DNA of 64,000 nt from Caldilineaceae bacterium (GTDB taxonomy: Bacteria > Chloroflexota > Anaerolineae > Caldilineales > Caldilineaceae). Both the position numbers and the translations under genes were made by a program. The notes beneath the pieces were generated by a model. It made no database searches. It was not told where the DNA came from and worked only from the letters and a program-made list of their open reading frames with translations. The DNA is taken from contig JACKBC010000006.1 of assembly GCA_020634755.1 (NCBI GenBank), forward strand, positions 1 to 64,000, written 5' to 3'. The first letter of the stretch is position 1; each line of letters starts with the position of its first letter. This document shows, one piece after another, positions 17,649 through 25,897 of this stretch.

Positions 17649-17960
17649 ATCTAATCTCTTACCATTTTGCAACAATCCTTTTCTGTCTTTGCCGCTCAAA
17701 GTCGTATAGCATTAGTTTTAGTGCCAGGCGCAGCCGGCCCCAACGCAACGGGCGTAGGCAATGGAGCAGCTGCAAGTTGGGCTGTGCACAGCATAAGTTG
17801 AGTCCCATACAGCGCACAGCCGACGCTTTCGTTTTGCGTATTGGTTTTGGGGAATCTATTGCCCACCTTACGCAACCCTATGGGGTGGCCCAGCGAAAAT
17901 GGGCTAAAAAGCCTGTAAAACCATGCGGCTTTTTAGATACCCTTCTACACATGTGAAAAT

Positions 17961-17990
17961 TTGCGCGAACGAAAATTGAACTGCTATAAT
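17961..17990 (+). promoter_or_regulatory. Candidate sigma-70 promoter for the atp operon
   Basis: TTGCGC, 18-bp spacer, TATAAT, about 140 bp before the first atp gene. The -10 box is perfect and the -35 box matches three of six positions. Predicted only. Confidence 0.4.
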
Positions 17991-18129
17991 CGCCTGTGTC
18001 CATGTCTAAATGGCAAAAACTGGTTTTGATTTCAGGCATTTTACCAATTACGCATTTCTGTTGCTGGCGCAATCGCACATTCGCTATTTGTTGAGACGTA
18101 TGTGTTGACGTTGCGTTCTCATATTAACC

Positions 18130-18369
18130 ATGGATATTTGGCGTCTGACTAGATTGGTCATCATTTCGCTCGTGTTGCCGGTCCTTGCGGCTGTTGTGGC
18201 AGATTATTTGCTGGATACGTTGCCATGGATAACCATAATGGTAAGTCTTGTGGCAATTCCACTGTCATCAATTGTTGTAATAAGGGCCAGCTTAGTTGAA
18301 TTTGATAAGATCATACAGGACGTGGCTCCCGTTGATGTGGCAAATGACGCTGTTGTAAATGATTCATAA
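18130..18369 (+). CDS. Small two-helix membrane protein, probable AtpI/AtpZ-like ATP synthase accessory subunit
   Basis: 79 aa with two hydrophobic segments (about 8-27 and 32-52) and a charged acidic tail. The pattern ADYLLDTLPWITIMVSLVAIP resembles the loop and second helix of the AtpZ/AtpI (ATPase gene 1) family, where a small helix-loop-helix protein precedes subunit a. Position as the first gene of a complete ATP synthase operon is the main support. Family members help c-ring assembly or ion supply. Sequence similarity by eye is modest, so the name is tentative. Confidence 0.6.
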   Translation: MDIWRLTRLVIISLVLPVLAAVVADYLLDTLPWITIMVSLVAIPLSSIVVIRASLVEFDKIIQDVAPVDVANDAVVNDS

Positions 18370-18567
18370 TCTGCTCGGTAAAATGGCTCATTTAAAGTAA
18401 CGTCAAAGAATTTTGCAGCAGCAGGGATGATTTCAATACAAATGCTTGCCATTTGAAATCCTCTAATTTTTACAATAAAAACTGTATACAAATCTCTTAA
18501 ATTTACATATATATAATACATATACAGCAGCCTATGGCTGCACCTTCCCAGGGAAAGGTAAGTAAGC

Positions 18568-18690
18568 GTGAAACCTGAGAATACCGAACAGACACATGAA
18601 GAAACCTTCATGGAAGAAGTGGTGGAGGAGGTCTTTGAAAAAGATTTTGCGGGACCCATTGCAAAAGCTTTTTGGATCATGAAGCGGTGA
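18568..18690 (+). CDS. Possible 40-aa acidic peptide overlapping the start of atpB
   Basis: GTG at 18568 with GGTAAG just upstream, then 40 codons to TGA at 18688-18690. The product begins MKPENTEQTHEETFMEEVVE and ends FWIMKR: strongly acidic, then a short hydrophobic end. Its stop overlaps a GTG start for atpB (GTGA at 18687-18690), the usual sign of translational coupling. It could be a small subunit, a leader peptide, or chance. I do not recognise it. Confidence 0.4.
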   Translation: MKPENTEQTHEETFMEEVVEEVFEKDFAGPIAKAFWIMKR

Positions 18691-19319
18691 GTGGTCTGGT
18701 GCGAAGCGGGCTCATGGATTCATTGGAAGCGCGGCATCAGGCGCTCACGAGCCGCGTGCAGCAGCACCCTCAGCGCGTCACTATGATTGCCGGCGGCGTT
18801 TTGCTTCTGCTGGTGGGCTTGCTGGTGCCGGTGCCTACGCCACATGTTTCGATTGGCGCCGAGCCCCTGTTGGCAGGTGGGCCGCGTTGGTTTACGAACT
18901 CTTTTCTTCACACAATTTTGGTAGATATTGCGCTGATTGGGTTGGCATATTTTGCCACACGCTCAATGTCCCTGGTGCCCAGCGGTTTGCAAAACGTCAT
19001 GGAAGCTGTGATCGAATATCTATACAGCTTCTGTGAGAGTGTTGCCGGTCATAACGCACGCAAGTATTCGCACTGGGCGCTTACTCTCTTCCTCTTTATT
19101 ATTATTAGCAACTGGTCAGGCCTGATTCCGGGTGTGGGCAGCATTGGCTTTTACCACGTCGGTGCTGAACACGGCGCCGTTGAAGAGCATAATGCAAGCG
19201 AAGAACCAGCCCCGAAACTCAAGAAGAGGCTCCCGCCGAGGAACAAGAAGAGGGTGAGAGCAACGAACATTCGATGTATATCCCCAATTCCTCTATGTCT
19301 CGAGATGCCGCTGTATTAA
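18687..19319 (+). CDS. atpB: ATP synthase subunit a, N-terminal part (frameshifted atpB)
   Basis: First half of subunit a of the Fo motor, from a GTG coupled to the preceding small ORF (ATG at 18714 is an alternative). After a hydrophilic N-terminus it has a membrane helix (about TMIAGGVLLLLVGLLVPVP), the ILVDIALIGLAYFATRSM region and WALTLFLFIIISNWSGLIPG, which is typical of subunit a. After GSIGFYHVG the frame enters an acidic stretch (AVEEHNASEEPAP) and then reads as unnatural basic sequence to a stop at 19319. The true continuation is in the -1 frame, which starts making sense just after the CCCC run at 19211-19214. Missing one C there would explain it. Either a sequencing/assembly error, a real mutation or a recoding site. 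Confidence 0.8.
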   Translation: MSGLVRSGLMDSLEARHQALTSRVQQHPQRVTMIAGGVLLLLVGLLVPVPTPHVSIGAEPLLAGGPRWFTNSFLHTILVDIALIGLAYFATRSMSLVPSGLQNVMEAVIEYLYSFCESVAGHNARKYSHWALTLFLFIIISNWSGLIPGVGSIGFYHVGAEHGAVEEHNASEEPAPKLKKRLPPRNKKRVRATNIRCISPIPLCLEMPLY

Positions 19320-19837
19320 ATTCGCAGGTGGCGATGGCTGATGGAAAAGTTCTCATTGTGGAACCTGCATCAGCCTCTACGAATGTGCGTGCTGCCGAAG
19401 AAGAAGGGCATGCCAAGTTTGTGCCGCTTTTGCGACCACCCAGCGCCGACCTCAACTTTACCTTTGCCATTGCGATCATTACCATGGTGATGGTGCAGGT
19501 ATATGGCTACCAAGCGCTTGGCACCAGTTATTTTACCAAGTTTTTTAACAACACCGGCCATGGTGGCGCCATGCGTGGCGTCAACCTCTTTGTCTCTACG
19601 TTGGAACTGATTAGTGAGGTTGCCCGTATTCTCACGTTTGCTTTTCGTCTTTTTGGCAATATTTTTGCTGGTGAAGTGGTTTTGGCCACCATGGCGTTTT
19701 TGGTGACCTTTATCTTGCCGATTCCCTTCTATTTTCTAGAGATCTTTGTCGGCGCTGTACAATCATTGGTCTTTATGATGTTGGCGCTTATCTTCTTCAC
19801 CGTTGCAACCATTAGCCATGGTGATGAGCATCACTAA
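19274..19837 (+). CDS. atpB: ATP synthase subunit a, C-terminal part (frameshifted atpB)
   Basis: Second half of subunit a, in the frame one base back from the N-terminal part. The first ATG is 19274, but the acidic reading (PETQEEAPAEEQEEGES...) continues upstream to about 19212, where it should join the N-terminal part. The catalytic helices are intact: LELISEVARILTFAFRLFGN, with the essential proton-channel Arg in FRLFGN, then IFAGEVVLA, ILPIPFYFLEIFVGAVQSLV and FFTVATISHGDEHH. Both halves together give a subunit of about 380 aa, long for the family because of the Glu-rich loop between helices. With only one copy in the window and a full operon around it, I expect the gene to be functional. 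Confidence 0.8.
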   Translation: MYIPNSSMSRDAAVLNSQVAMADGKVLIVEPASASTNVRAAEEEGHAKFVPLLRPPSADLNFTFAIAIITMVMVQVYGYQALGTSYFTKFFNNTGHGGAMRGVNLFVSTLELISEVARILTFAFRLFGNIFAGEVVLATMAFLVTFILPIPFYFLEIFVGAVQSLVFMMLALIFFTVATISHGDEHH

Positions 19838-19843
19838 GAACCC

Positions 19844-19968
19844 GTCCTGAAAATCGGTTGTGAGCTATACTGCGGTTGCGATGAGAACCGGCGTTTTCTA
19901 CTGCCTCAACCGGAGTGATAAAACTCCGGTTCTCATTCAGAGCCGAGTATGACAGAGATTTTCAGGAT
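19844..19968. repeat. 125-bp nested inverted-repeat element after atpB
   Basis: Outer arms GTCCTGAAAATC (19844-19855) and GATTTTCAGGAT (19957-19968). Inner arms GATGAGAACCGG (19880-19891) and CCGGTTCTCATT (19926-19937). Part of the 410-bp non-coding gap 19838-20247, which also holds two other elements. Confidence 0.65.
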
Positions 19969-20000
19969 AGGTAACTAAATAATTATCCGTCAATTGTATC

Positions 20001-20060
20001 TGTCTGTAAATTCTCTGTATCAAACAGATATGCCAGATACCTCGATAGAATTTACAGACA
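20001..20060. repeat. 60-bp inverted repeat, related to one at 58967-59040
   Basis: Perfect 14-bp arms TGTCTGTAAATTCT (20001-20014) and its complement (20047-20060). The interior shares GTAAATTCTCTG and GCCAGATAC with a sequence near 58971-59007. Confidence 0.65.
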
Positions 20061-20084
20061 TGTTTTAAGTATTAAAAGCAACAC

Positions 20085-20194
20085 AGCTTACGCAATGTTG
20101 TTCGATGACCAAGGTTGTTGGATGGTCAGGAGTGAATAAGCGGTTGGCGAATTAGAACGCAGCGCTTTGGCTCCACAAGAGAATGCGTAAGTCC
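20085..20194. repeat. Family-1 inverted-repeat element, copy f
   Basis: Ends AGCTTACGCAATG and GAATGCGTAAGTCC. Its interior diverges from other copies. It lies between atpB and atpE. Confidence 0.6.
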
Positions 20195-20247
20195 GAATCA
20201 ATTAGAAATCCTTAAATATCAAACATAAATTAAAGGAGATTGTTAAA

Positions 20248-20475
20248 ATGGATGTAGCTGCCGCAAAAGAAATTGGCGCCGCTCTGGCAATGGGTCTGGG
20301 CGCTATCGGCCCTGGCATTGGTATTGGTTTGATTGGGTCAAAGGCTGTAGAAGCAATGGGTCGCAACCCCGAAGCAACCGGCACTGTGCAAACCAACATG
20401 ATTTTGGCCATTGCCTTTGCTGAATCCATCGCTATTTTCGCCTTGGTTATTGCCCTGCTGGTCAAATTTGTCTAA
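20248..20475 (+). CDS. atpE: ATP synthase subunit c
   Basis: Rotor ring subunit, 75 aa, a helical hairpin. The first helix is glycine-rich (MGLGAIGPGIGIGLIG), followed by the polar loop GRNPEA. The second helix carries the ion-binding Glu in FAESIAIFALV. At the position where sodium-type c subunits have Gln in helix 1 (GxGQG) this protein has Ile (GIGIG), so proton coupling is the better inference. A clear AAAGGAG ribosome-binding site precedes ATG at 20248. The gene is isolated from atpB by an unusually long 410-bp spacer filled with inverted repeats. Confidence 0.97.
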   Translation: MDVAAAKEIGAALAMGLGAIGPGIGIGLIGSKAVEAMGRNPEATGTVQTNMILAIAFAESIAIFALVIALLVKFV

Positions 20476-20626
20476 ATGCCGTCGGTAATATGCATTGAAA
20501 TGGTGTATAGAACTCAAAGGCATATTTCATAATTTATACTCTCGGTTGTTGTAAATTAATGTTTTCACCCGATGAGTAGAAAATGTTAATTTATCGCAAA
20601 GCCAAGTATAGAAGAGGAGACTGATC

Positions 20627-21133
20627 GTGGGGGAAATAGCAAACCAATTAGGAATTACCGGCGGTCTTCTGATTTCACAGATCGTCAATTTTGTTGCTGT
20701 GGCCTTTATTTTGCGGGCCATACTATATCAACCCATTCTGAACATGCTGGATCAGCGCAAAGCGCGCATTGACAACAGCCTGAAAGAAGCGGAGCGCGTT
20801 TCAGCTGCCGCGCGTGAGGCGGAGCAAGAAAAGACCAGCATTTTAGATGAAGCGCGTCGGGAAGCGCAAGAAGTGCGCGCCCAGGCCACGCGCGATGCTG
20901 AGAAGATTGCGCAGGAAGTTCGCTCACGCGCCGACCAGGAAGCAACTGACATACGCATGAAGGCGCAAGAAGACGCCAAAGCGCAAGTTGAAAATGCGTT
21001 GGTCGATGTTAACAAGCAGGTGGCGGAATTAGCTATCCAGGCCACTGAAAAATTATTGGGTCGTGAATTGGAAAATAAAGCGGATCAGCGCCGCTTTGTT
21101 GCTGAGTTCCTGAAGCAAAATGGGAGCGCGTGA
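20627..21133 (+). CDS. atpF: ATP synthase subunit b
   Basis: Peripheral stalk, 168 aa. One N-terminal membrane helix (about 12-34, LISQIVNFVAVAFILRAILY) is followed by NMLDQRKARIDNSLKEAERV and a long charged coiled coil rich in Ala, Glu, Arg and Gln to about 145. The ending KLLGRELENKADQRRFVAEFL is typical. The start is GTG at 20627 with AGAGGAGA nine bases upstream. It overlaps the next gene as TGATG. No second b' gene is present, so the stalk is probably a b homodimer. Confidence 0.95.
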   Translation: MGEIANQLGITGGLLISQIVNFVAVAFILRAILYQPILNMLDQRKARIDNSLKEAERVSAAAREAEQEKTSILDEARREAQEVRAQATRDAEKIAQEVRSRADQEATDIRMKAQEDAKAQVENALVDVNKQVAELAIQATEKLLGRELENKADQRRFVAEFLKQNGSA

Positions 21134-21666
21134 TGAGTGACAAACGTACGCAAGCAACGCGTTACGCCCAAGCCGTTATCCAGGCCATGACCGAACGGTG
21201 GCGCGCTTCTTTACAGGCTGGCGCGGATGCCATCGCCAAAGACAAGAAGTTAGCCGCTCTGTTGGCCGATGCTGGCGCCAGTCTGGATGATAAGGTAAAA
21301 GCGTATCAGGCCGCCATTAAAACAGACCTTTCTGCTGAAGAGCAAAATTTGGTCAAACTTTTGCTCCAGAATGGCGATATAAATATGCTGCCGGAAGTGG
21401 CGTCTGCTTTGGCAGAGGCGGCAACTGGTCAGCGCGGCCCACAAAAGGCTGAAATTGTCAGCGCGATTGAACTCACGCAGAAAGAGCAAGAAAGCTTACG
21501 CAATAAGCTGATTGCCGACTATGGCGATGGCCTGACTTTTGACTTCCGTGTCGATCCGGCACTGCTGGGCGGTTTGCGCGTGCGCGTGGGAGACCGCCTG
21601 ATCGACACCTCAGTTGCCAGCCGACTCTCTGCTCTGCGCGAGACACTCTCGTCTGCAGTGCGCTAA
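21133..21666 (+). CDS. atpH: ATP synthase delta subunit
   Basis: F1 subunit linking the peripheral stalk to the catalytic head, about 177 aa. ATG at 21133 overlaps the atpF stop (TGATG); a GTG one codon earlier is possible. N-terminal helical domain begins KRTQATRYAQAVIQAM; the C-terminal half carries AEIVSAIELTQKEQESLRNKL and ends LLGGLRVRVGDRLIDTSVASRL, the conserved delta/OSCP signature. Sits in canonical order between atpF and atpA. Confidence 0.95.
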   Translation: MSDKRTQATRYAQAVIQAMTERWRASLQAGADAIAKDKKLAALLADAGASLDDKVKAYQAAIKTDLSAEEQNLVKLLLQNGDINMLPEVASALAEAATGQRGPQKAEIVSAIELTQKEQESLRNKLIADYGDGLTFDFRVDPALLGGLRVRVGDRLIDTSVASRLSALRETLSSAVR

Positions 21667-21691
21667 GAAATAAGATTACAGGAGGTTGACA

Positions 21692-23209
21692 ATGGCTGTG
21701 CGTACAGAAGACATTACAGCACTGCTTAAAGAGCAGATTTTAAATTTTGTCACCGCCCCGCGCCAAATGGATGTGGGCGAGGTGATTGAGGTCGGGGACG
21801 GTATTGCGCGCGTTTCCGGCTTGCAAGGCGCCATGGCCGGCGAGCTGTTAGAGTTTACCAAAAACGGCACATTGGGCATTGCGCAGAACCTGGACGAGGC
21901 TTCTGTCGGTATCATCATTATGGGTGATTACGCCGACATTGAAGAAGGCGACCTGGTACAAAGCACAGGGCGTATTGCTTCGGTGCCGGTGGGCGATGCG
22001 CTGATTGGGCGCGTGGTGAACGCCGTGGGTGCGCCAATTGATGGCAAAGGGCCCATTCAAACCACCACATATCGCAATGTGGAACGGATTGCGCCCGGCG
22101 TGATTAAGCGCCAGCCGGTGAACGAGCCGGTGCAGACGGGTATTACCGCCATTGATGCGTTGATTCCGATTGGTCGCGGCCAGCGTGAGCTGATCATTGG
22201 TGACCGCCAAACGGGCAAAACCGCAGTGGCTATTGATACCATCATCAATCAAAAGGGCAAAGACCTGATCTGCATTTATGTGGCCATTGGCCAGAAGCAG
22301 TCCAGCGTGGCGCAAGTTGTGGCAACGTTGGAAAAATATGGCGCCATGGAGTACACGGTGGTGGTCAACGCTTCGGCGGCCGATCCGGCGGCTCTGCAAT
22401 TTTTGGCCCCGTTTGCCGGTTGCGCCATTGGTGAAGAATTTATGGATCAGGGGAAAGATGCGCTGATTGTCTATGACGATCTTTCCAAGCATGCCCAGGC
22501 ATATCGTCAGGTGTCACTGCTGCTCAAGCGCCCGCCCGGACGTGAAGCCTACCCCGGCGATGTGTTTTATCTGCACAGTCGCTTGCTAGAGCGGGCCGCC
22601 CGCCTTTCCGAAGAAGAGGGCGGTGGTAGTTTGACCGCTCTGCCGATTATTGAAACGCAAGCGGGCGACGTTTCGGCCTATATTCCCACCAACGTAATTT
22701 CGATTACCGATGGTCAGATCTTTTTGGAGAGTGACCTCTTCTATGCCGGTATTCGCCCGGCGCTTAACGTGGGTATTTCGGTGAGCCGCGTGGGTGGTAG
22801 CGCCCAGACGCGCGCCATGAAGAGCGTAGCGGGTCGCCTCAAGTCGGAGTTGAGTCAGTTCCGCGAACTGGCTGCGTTTGCCCAGTTTGGCAGCAGCTTG
22901 GACGAGACCACACAGCGCCAATTGGATCGTGGCTACCGCATGCAGGAATTGCTCAAGCAGCCCCAATATCAGCCGGTGGATCTGGACAAACAGGTGATTA
23001 GCCTGTGGGCCGTGAGCAACGGTATCTTTGACAAGGTGCCGGTGCGCTTGGTAAAGACCTTTGAAGCCGACATGCATAAATTCCTGGATAGTAACCATCC
23101 CGAAATTGGCCAGTCTATTATGCGCACCAAAGAATTAAGCAAGGAGACCATCGACTCGCTTAGCGTGGCGCTGCGTGACTTTGCCAATTCTTGGAGTGCC
23201 CCCGAATAA
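21692..23209 (+). CDS. atpA: ATP synthase alpha subunit
   Basis: Non-catalytic nucleotide-binding F1 subunit, about 505 aa. AGGAGG lies five bases before ATG at 21692, which decides against the TTG two codons earlier. The P-loop is GDRQTGKTA (about 168-176). Other marks are ALIVYDDLSKHAQAYRQVSL, PPGREAYPGDVFYLHSRLLE (the alpha signature), PTNVISITDGQIFLE and NVGISVSRVGGSAQ. Length and motifs are typical. Followed by a 192-bp gap that includes a family-1 repeat before atpG. Confidence 0.98.
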   Translation: MAVRTEDITALLKEQILNFVTAPRQMDVGEVIEVGDGIARVSGLQGAMAGELLEFTKNGTLGIAQNLDEASVGIIIMGDYADIEEGDLVQSTGRIASVPVGDALIGRVVNAVGAPIDGKGPIQTTTYRNVERIAPGVIKRQPVNEPVQTGITAIDALIPIGRGQRELIIGDRQTGKTAVAIDTIINQKGKDLICIYVAIGQKQSSVAQVVATLEKYGAMEYTVVVNASAADPAALQFLAPFAGCAIGEEFMDQGKDALIVYDDLSKHAQAYRQVSLLLKRPPGREAYPGDVFYLHSRLLERAARLSEEEGGGSLTALPIIETQAGDVSAYIPTNVISITDGQIFLESDLFYAGIRPALNVGISVSRVGGSAQTRAMKSVAGRLKSELSQFRELAAFAQFGSSLDETTQRQLDRGYRMQELLKQPQYQPVDLDKQVISLWAVSNGIFDKVPVRLVKTFEADMHKFLDSNHPEIGQSIMRTKELSKETIDSLSVALRDFANSWSAPE

Positions 23210-23299
23210 TTGCTTTTAACCCTCCCCACGACGGGGAGGGGACTCGTATCTTTTTCTCGGAAGATCCAAAGAGTCTGATGGCGAAGTAAAGAATAACAT

Positions 23300-23380
23300 G
23301 ACTTACGCAGCGCCTGTGGATTGCCCAAAGTGAACCGGCCTGCATTCGATACAATTTTAGTTGAGACTTGCGTAGGTCCT
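23300..23380. repeat. Family-1 inverted-repeat element, copy g
   Basis: Ends GACTTACGCAGCGCCTGTGG and GAGACTTGCGTAGGTCCT, interior with GATTGCCCAAAG and CAATTTTAG. One of the best-preserved copies, 81 bp. It lies between atpA and atpG. Confidence 0.8.
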
Positions 23381-23401
23381 GAATAAAAAGGAAAGGTCGT
23401 T

Positions 23402-24274
23402 TTGGCAAACACAAGAGAAATTCGACGCCGTATTCAAGCGGTTAAAAATGTTGCCCAGGTGACCAAGGCGATGGAAGCTGTGGCCGCGGCTCGCATGCGC
23501 AAAGCGCAGGAGCAGGTGCAGGCCACCCGGCCTTATGCTGAGCAGGCGCGTGAAGTACTTTCCTATGTGGCGCGCCTGCCGCGCTCGGAAAGCGACCTGG
23601 ATCCGTTGATCCAAGGCCGCCCTGTGAAACGCGTGGGCGTGGTTCTGATTAGTGCGGACCGTGGCTTGGCTGGCGGCTTTAACGCCAATGTGATTCGGAA
23701 AGCGGCTCAAGTGATCCGCCAGAAACGTCAGGCAGGGGCCGAGGTAAGCGCCATTACGGTTGGACGCAAAGGGCGCGATTGGTTATTGCGTTATGATCCA
23801 ATCGTTCATGCCGAATTTACCAATATGCCAGACTCACCTGCCATTGGAGATGTTACGCCGATTGCGCGGTTGGTGATTGATGCGTATGTCAATGGCACCT
23901 TTGACGAAGTTGATATTGTATATACCGATTTTGTCAATACGATCAAGCAGGATCCGGTTGTGCATAAGCTGCTGCCGGTAGAGCCTGCCGAGCCAAGCGT
24001 AAACATGGCGCCCGATTATATTTTTGAGCCGAGCCCCGAAGTTGTTTTGCAGCGCGTGATCTATGGCTTCACGGAAGTGCAAATCCTGCAAGGGGTATAT
24101 GAGTCAATTGCCAGCGAGCAATCTGCCCGTATGGTCGCCATGCGTAATGCTACCGAGGCTGCCAATGAGCTGATCGATTCGTTGACGCTCACTTATAATA
24201 AGGCGCGTCAAGAGGGCATTACAATGGAGTTGCTGGACATTATTGGCGGCACTTCGGCGCTGGAAAAAGCATAA
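23402..24274 (+). CDS. atpG: ATP synthase gamma subunit
   Basis: Central rotor shaft, 290 aa. The N-terminus ANTREIRRRIQAVKNVAQVT is the gamma signature. GVVLISADRGLAGGFNANV near 78-96 and the C-terminal helix MVAMRNATEAANELIDSL near 241-258 complete the usual pattern. The start codon is TTG at 23402 with AGGAAAGG five to twelve bases upstream. A 44-bp hairpin repeat follows immediately after the stop, before atpD. Confidence 0.96.
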   Translation: MANTREIRRRIQAVKNVAQVTKAMEAVAAARMRKAQEQVQATRPYAEQAREVLSYVARLPRSESDLDPLIQGRPVKRVGVVLISADRGLAGGFNANVIRKAAQVIRQKRQAGAEVSAITVGRKGRDWLLRYDPIVHAEFTNMPDSPAIGDVTPIARLVIDAYVNGTFDEVDIVYTDFVNTIKQDPVVHKLLPVEPAEPSVNMAPDYIFEPSPEVVLQRVIYGFTEVQILQGVYESIASEQSARMVAMRNATEAANELIDSLTLTYNKARQEGITMELLDIIGGTSALEKA

Positions 24275-24275
24275 T

Positions 24276-24319
24276 CAGTAGATTGCAACGGGAGACGATA
24301 GCATCGTTGCGGTGTACAG
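24276..24319. repeat. Family-2 mini element, copy D
   Basis: Only the two ends remain: CAGTAGATTGCAACG and CGTTGCGGTGTACAG, separated by 14 bp, giving a hairpin one base after the atpG stop and 19 bp before atpD. An internally deleted copy of family 2. Confidence 0.7.
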
Positions 24320-24338
24320 ATAATAGAGGAGATTCCTG

Positions 24339-25745
24339 ATGGCAGAACAGATTGTGGGCACGGTAAAAAGCGTAGTCGGCCCGGTGGTCGATTTTGAATT
24401 TTCCGAAGGCGCCCTGCCCGAGATTTACGACGCAATTTATGTGGATATGGGCAGTGGCAAGCGAGAGACATTTGAAGTAGAGCAACAGCTTGGGAATAAT
24501 ATTGTGCGCAGCGTTTCCATGGGCAGCACGGATGGACTGCGCCGCGGCATGCAGGGCGTATCTGAAGGGGAACCCATTAAGGTGCCGGTTGGACCTTCTA
24601 CGTTGGGGCGTCTCTTTAATGTGACCGGTGCGCCAATTGACGAAGCCGGCCCGGTGGATGCCGAAACCTACTATCCGATTCATCGCAAGGCCCCCTCTTT
24701 TGATGAGCAGGCCACCCAGGCTGAGCTTTTTGAAACAGGCGTTAAGGTGATTGACCTGATTGCCCCCTTTACCAAAGGTGGCAAGACCGGCATCTTTGGC
24801 GGTGCTGGTGTAGGCAAAACGGTTGTGATTCAGGAACTGATTCACAACGTGGCTGAGTTCCACAGCGGGTATTCGGTGTTTGCCGGCGTGGGCGAACGCA
24901 GCCGTGAAGGCAACGACTTGATGCGGGAAATGACCGAGTCGGGCGTGTTGCCATCTACCGTCATGGTCTTTGGCCAGATGAACGAGCCGCCCGGCGCCCG
25001 TTTGCGCATTGGCTTGACCGGCGTGACCATGGCTGAGTATTTCCGCGATGAAGGTCGCGATGTGCTGCTCTTTATCGACAACATTTTCCGCTTTGTGCAG
25101 GCTGGTTCGGAAGTGTCGGCTTTGTTGGGCCGCTTGCCCAGCGCCGTGGGATATGCGCCAACGCTTGGTACCGATATGGGTGACTTGCAGGAGCGCATTA
25201 CGTCCACCAAGAAGGGGTCAATTACCTCCATGCAGGCGGTGTATGTGCCGGCCGATGACTATACAGATCCGGCGCCGGCCACCACCTTTGCGCACTTGGA
25301 CGCAACGATTACATTGCAGCGTTCTCTGGCTGAGCAGTTCTTGTTCCCCGCTGTGGATCCGCTGGGCTCCACCAGCCGTATTCTGGATCCGCTGATTGTG
25401 GGTGATGAGCATTACGCTGTAGCCCGTGAGGTGCAGCAGACGCTCCAGCGCTATAAAGATCTGCAGGACATTATCGCCATTCTGGGTGTGGAAGAGTTGA
25501 GCGAAGATGATAAGCTGATTGTGGCGCGCGCCCGTAAGATTCAGCGCTTCCTGACGCAGCCCATGTATGTGGCCGAGCAATTTACCGGCACGCCGGGCAA
25601 ATTTGTCAAGATTGACGACAATGTCCGTGGCTTCCGCGAAATTCTGGACGGGAAGCATGATGATTTGCCGGAAGCTGCCTTTTACATGGTGGGTGGTATT
25701 GAAGAAGCAGTCGAGAAAGCGGCTCGCTTGCGCTCTGGCCAGTAA
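24339..25745 (+). CDS. atpD: ATP synthase beta subunit
   Basis: Catalytic F1 subunit, 468 aa. P-loop GGAGVGKTVVIQELI (about 151-165), GERSREGNDL, the catalytic Walker B region DVLLFIDNIFRFVQAGSEVS (about 242-261), ALLGRLPSAVGYAPTL and the DELSEEDK equivalent VEELSEDDKLIVARARKIQR (about 387-406) are all present. AGAGGAG precedes ATG at 24339. Identification is firm. Confidence 0.98.
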   Translation: MAEQIVGTVKSVVGPVVDFEFSEGALPEIYDAIYVDMGSGKRETFEVEQQLGNNIVRSVSMGSTDGLRRGMQGVSEGEPIKVPVGPSTLGRLFNVTGAPIDEAGPVDAETYYPIHRKAPSFDEQATQAELFETGVKVIDLIAPFTKGGKTGIFGGAGVGKTVVIQELIHNVAEFHSGYSVFAGVGERSREGNDLMREMTESGVLPSTVMVFGQMNEPPGARLRIGLTGVTMAEYFRDEGRDVLLFIDNIFRFVQAGSEVSALLGRLPSAVGYAPTLGTDMGDLQERITSTKKGSITSMQAVYVPADDYTDPAPATTFAHLDATITLQRSLAEQFLFPAVDPLGSTSRILDPLIVGDEHYAVAREVQQTLQRYKDLQDIIAILGVEELSEDDKLIVARARKIQRFLTQPMYVAEQFTGTPGKFVKIDDNVRGFREILDGKHDDLPEAAFYMVGGIEEAVEKAARLRSGQ

Positions 25746-25756
25746 ATTGAGTTAAG

Positions 25757-25874
25757 GAATAACAGATTTCTTACAGATACGTCACGTAAAGGTCGCGCAA
25801 TGGCATGGTTGTTGTCTTTAGATAATTGTGCGAACTTTTAACAATGTGACCATTCCCTAAGTAATCTGTTATTC
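25757..25874. repeat. 118-bp inverted-repeat element between atpD and atpC
   Basis: Perfect 12-bp arms GAATAACAGATT (25757-25768) and AATCTGTTATTC (25863-25874). It occupies most of the 152-bp spacer. No other copy was seen. Confidence 0.55.
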
Positions 25875-25897
25875 AAAAAATAAAGGTTCAAGACCAC

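Larger units (their letters stand above)
17539..18129. other. 591-bp spacer between kinase and ATP synthase genes
   Basis: Non-coding. Contains family-2 copy C at its start, a lone CTTACGCAACCC half-end near 17870 that I do not count as an element, and a candidate promoter at 17961-17990. Nothing else is recognised. Confidence 0.6.

Noticed and set aside
17868..17882. CTTACGCAACCC, a possible family-1 end
   Set aside because: No partner end within 150 bp and no interior words, so not counted as a copy.
17627..17956. 109-codon plus-strand frame between kinase and atp genes
   Set aside because: Starts inside a family-2 repeat, no ribosome-binding site, basic and unnatural composition.
19205..19225. 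Programmed -1 frameshift site in atpB
   Set aside because: No canonical slippery heptamer or downstream stem stands out; a missing base in the C-run is simpler. Kept only as an open alternative.
21848..22492. 214-codon antisense frame opposite atpA
   Set aside because: No family features, fully inside atpA; shadow of codon use.
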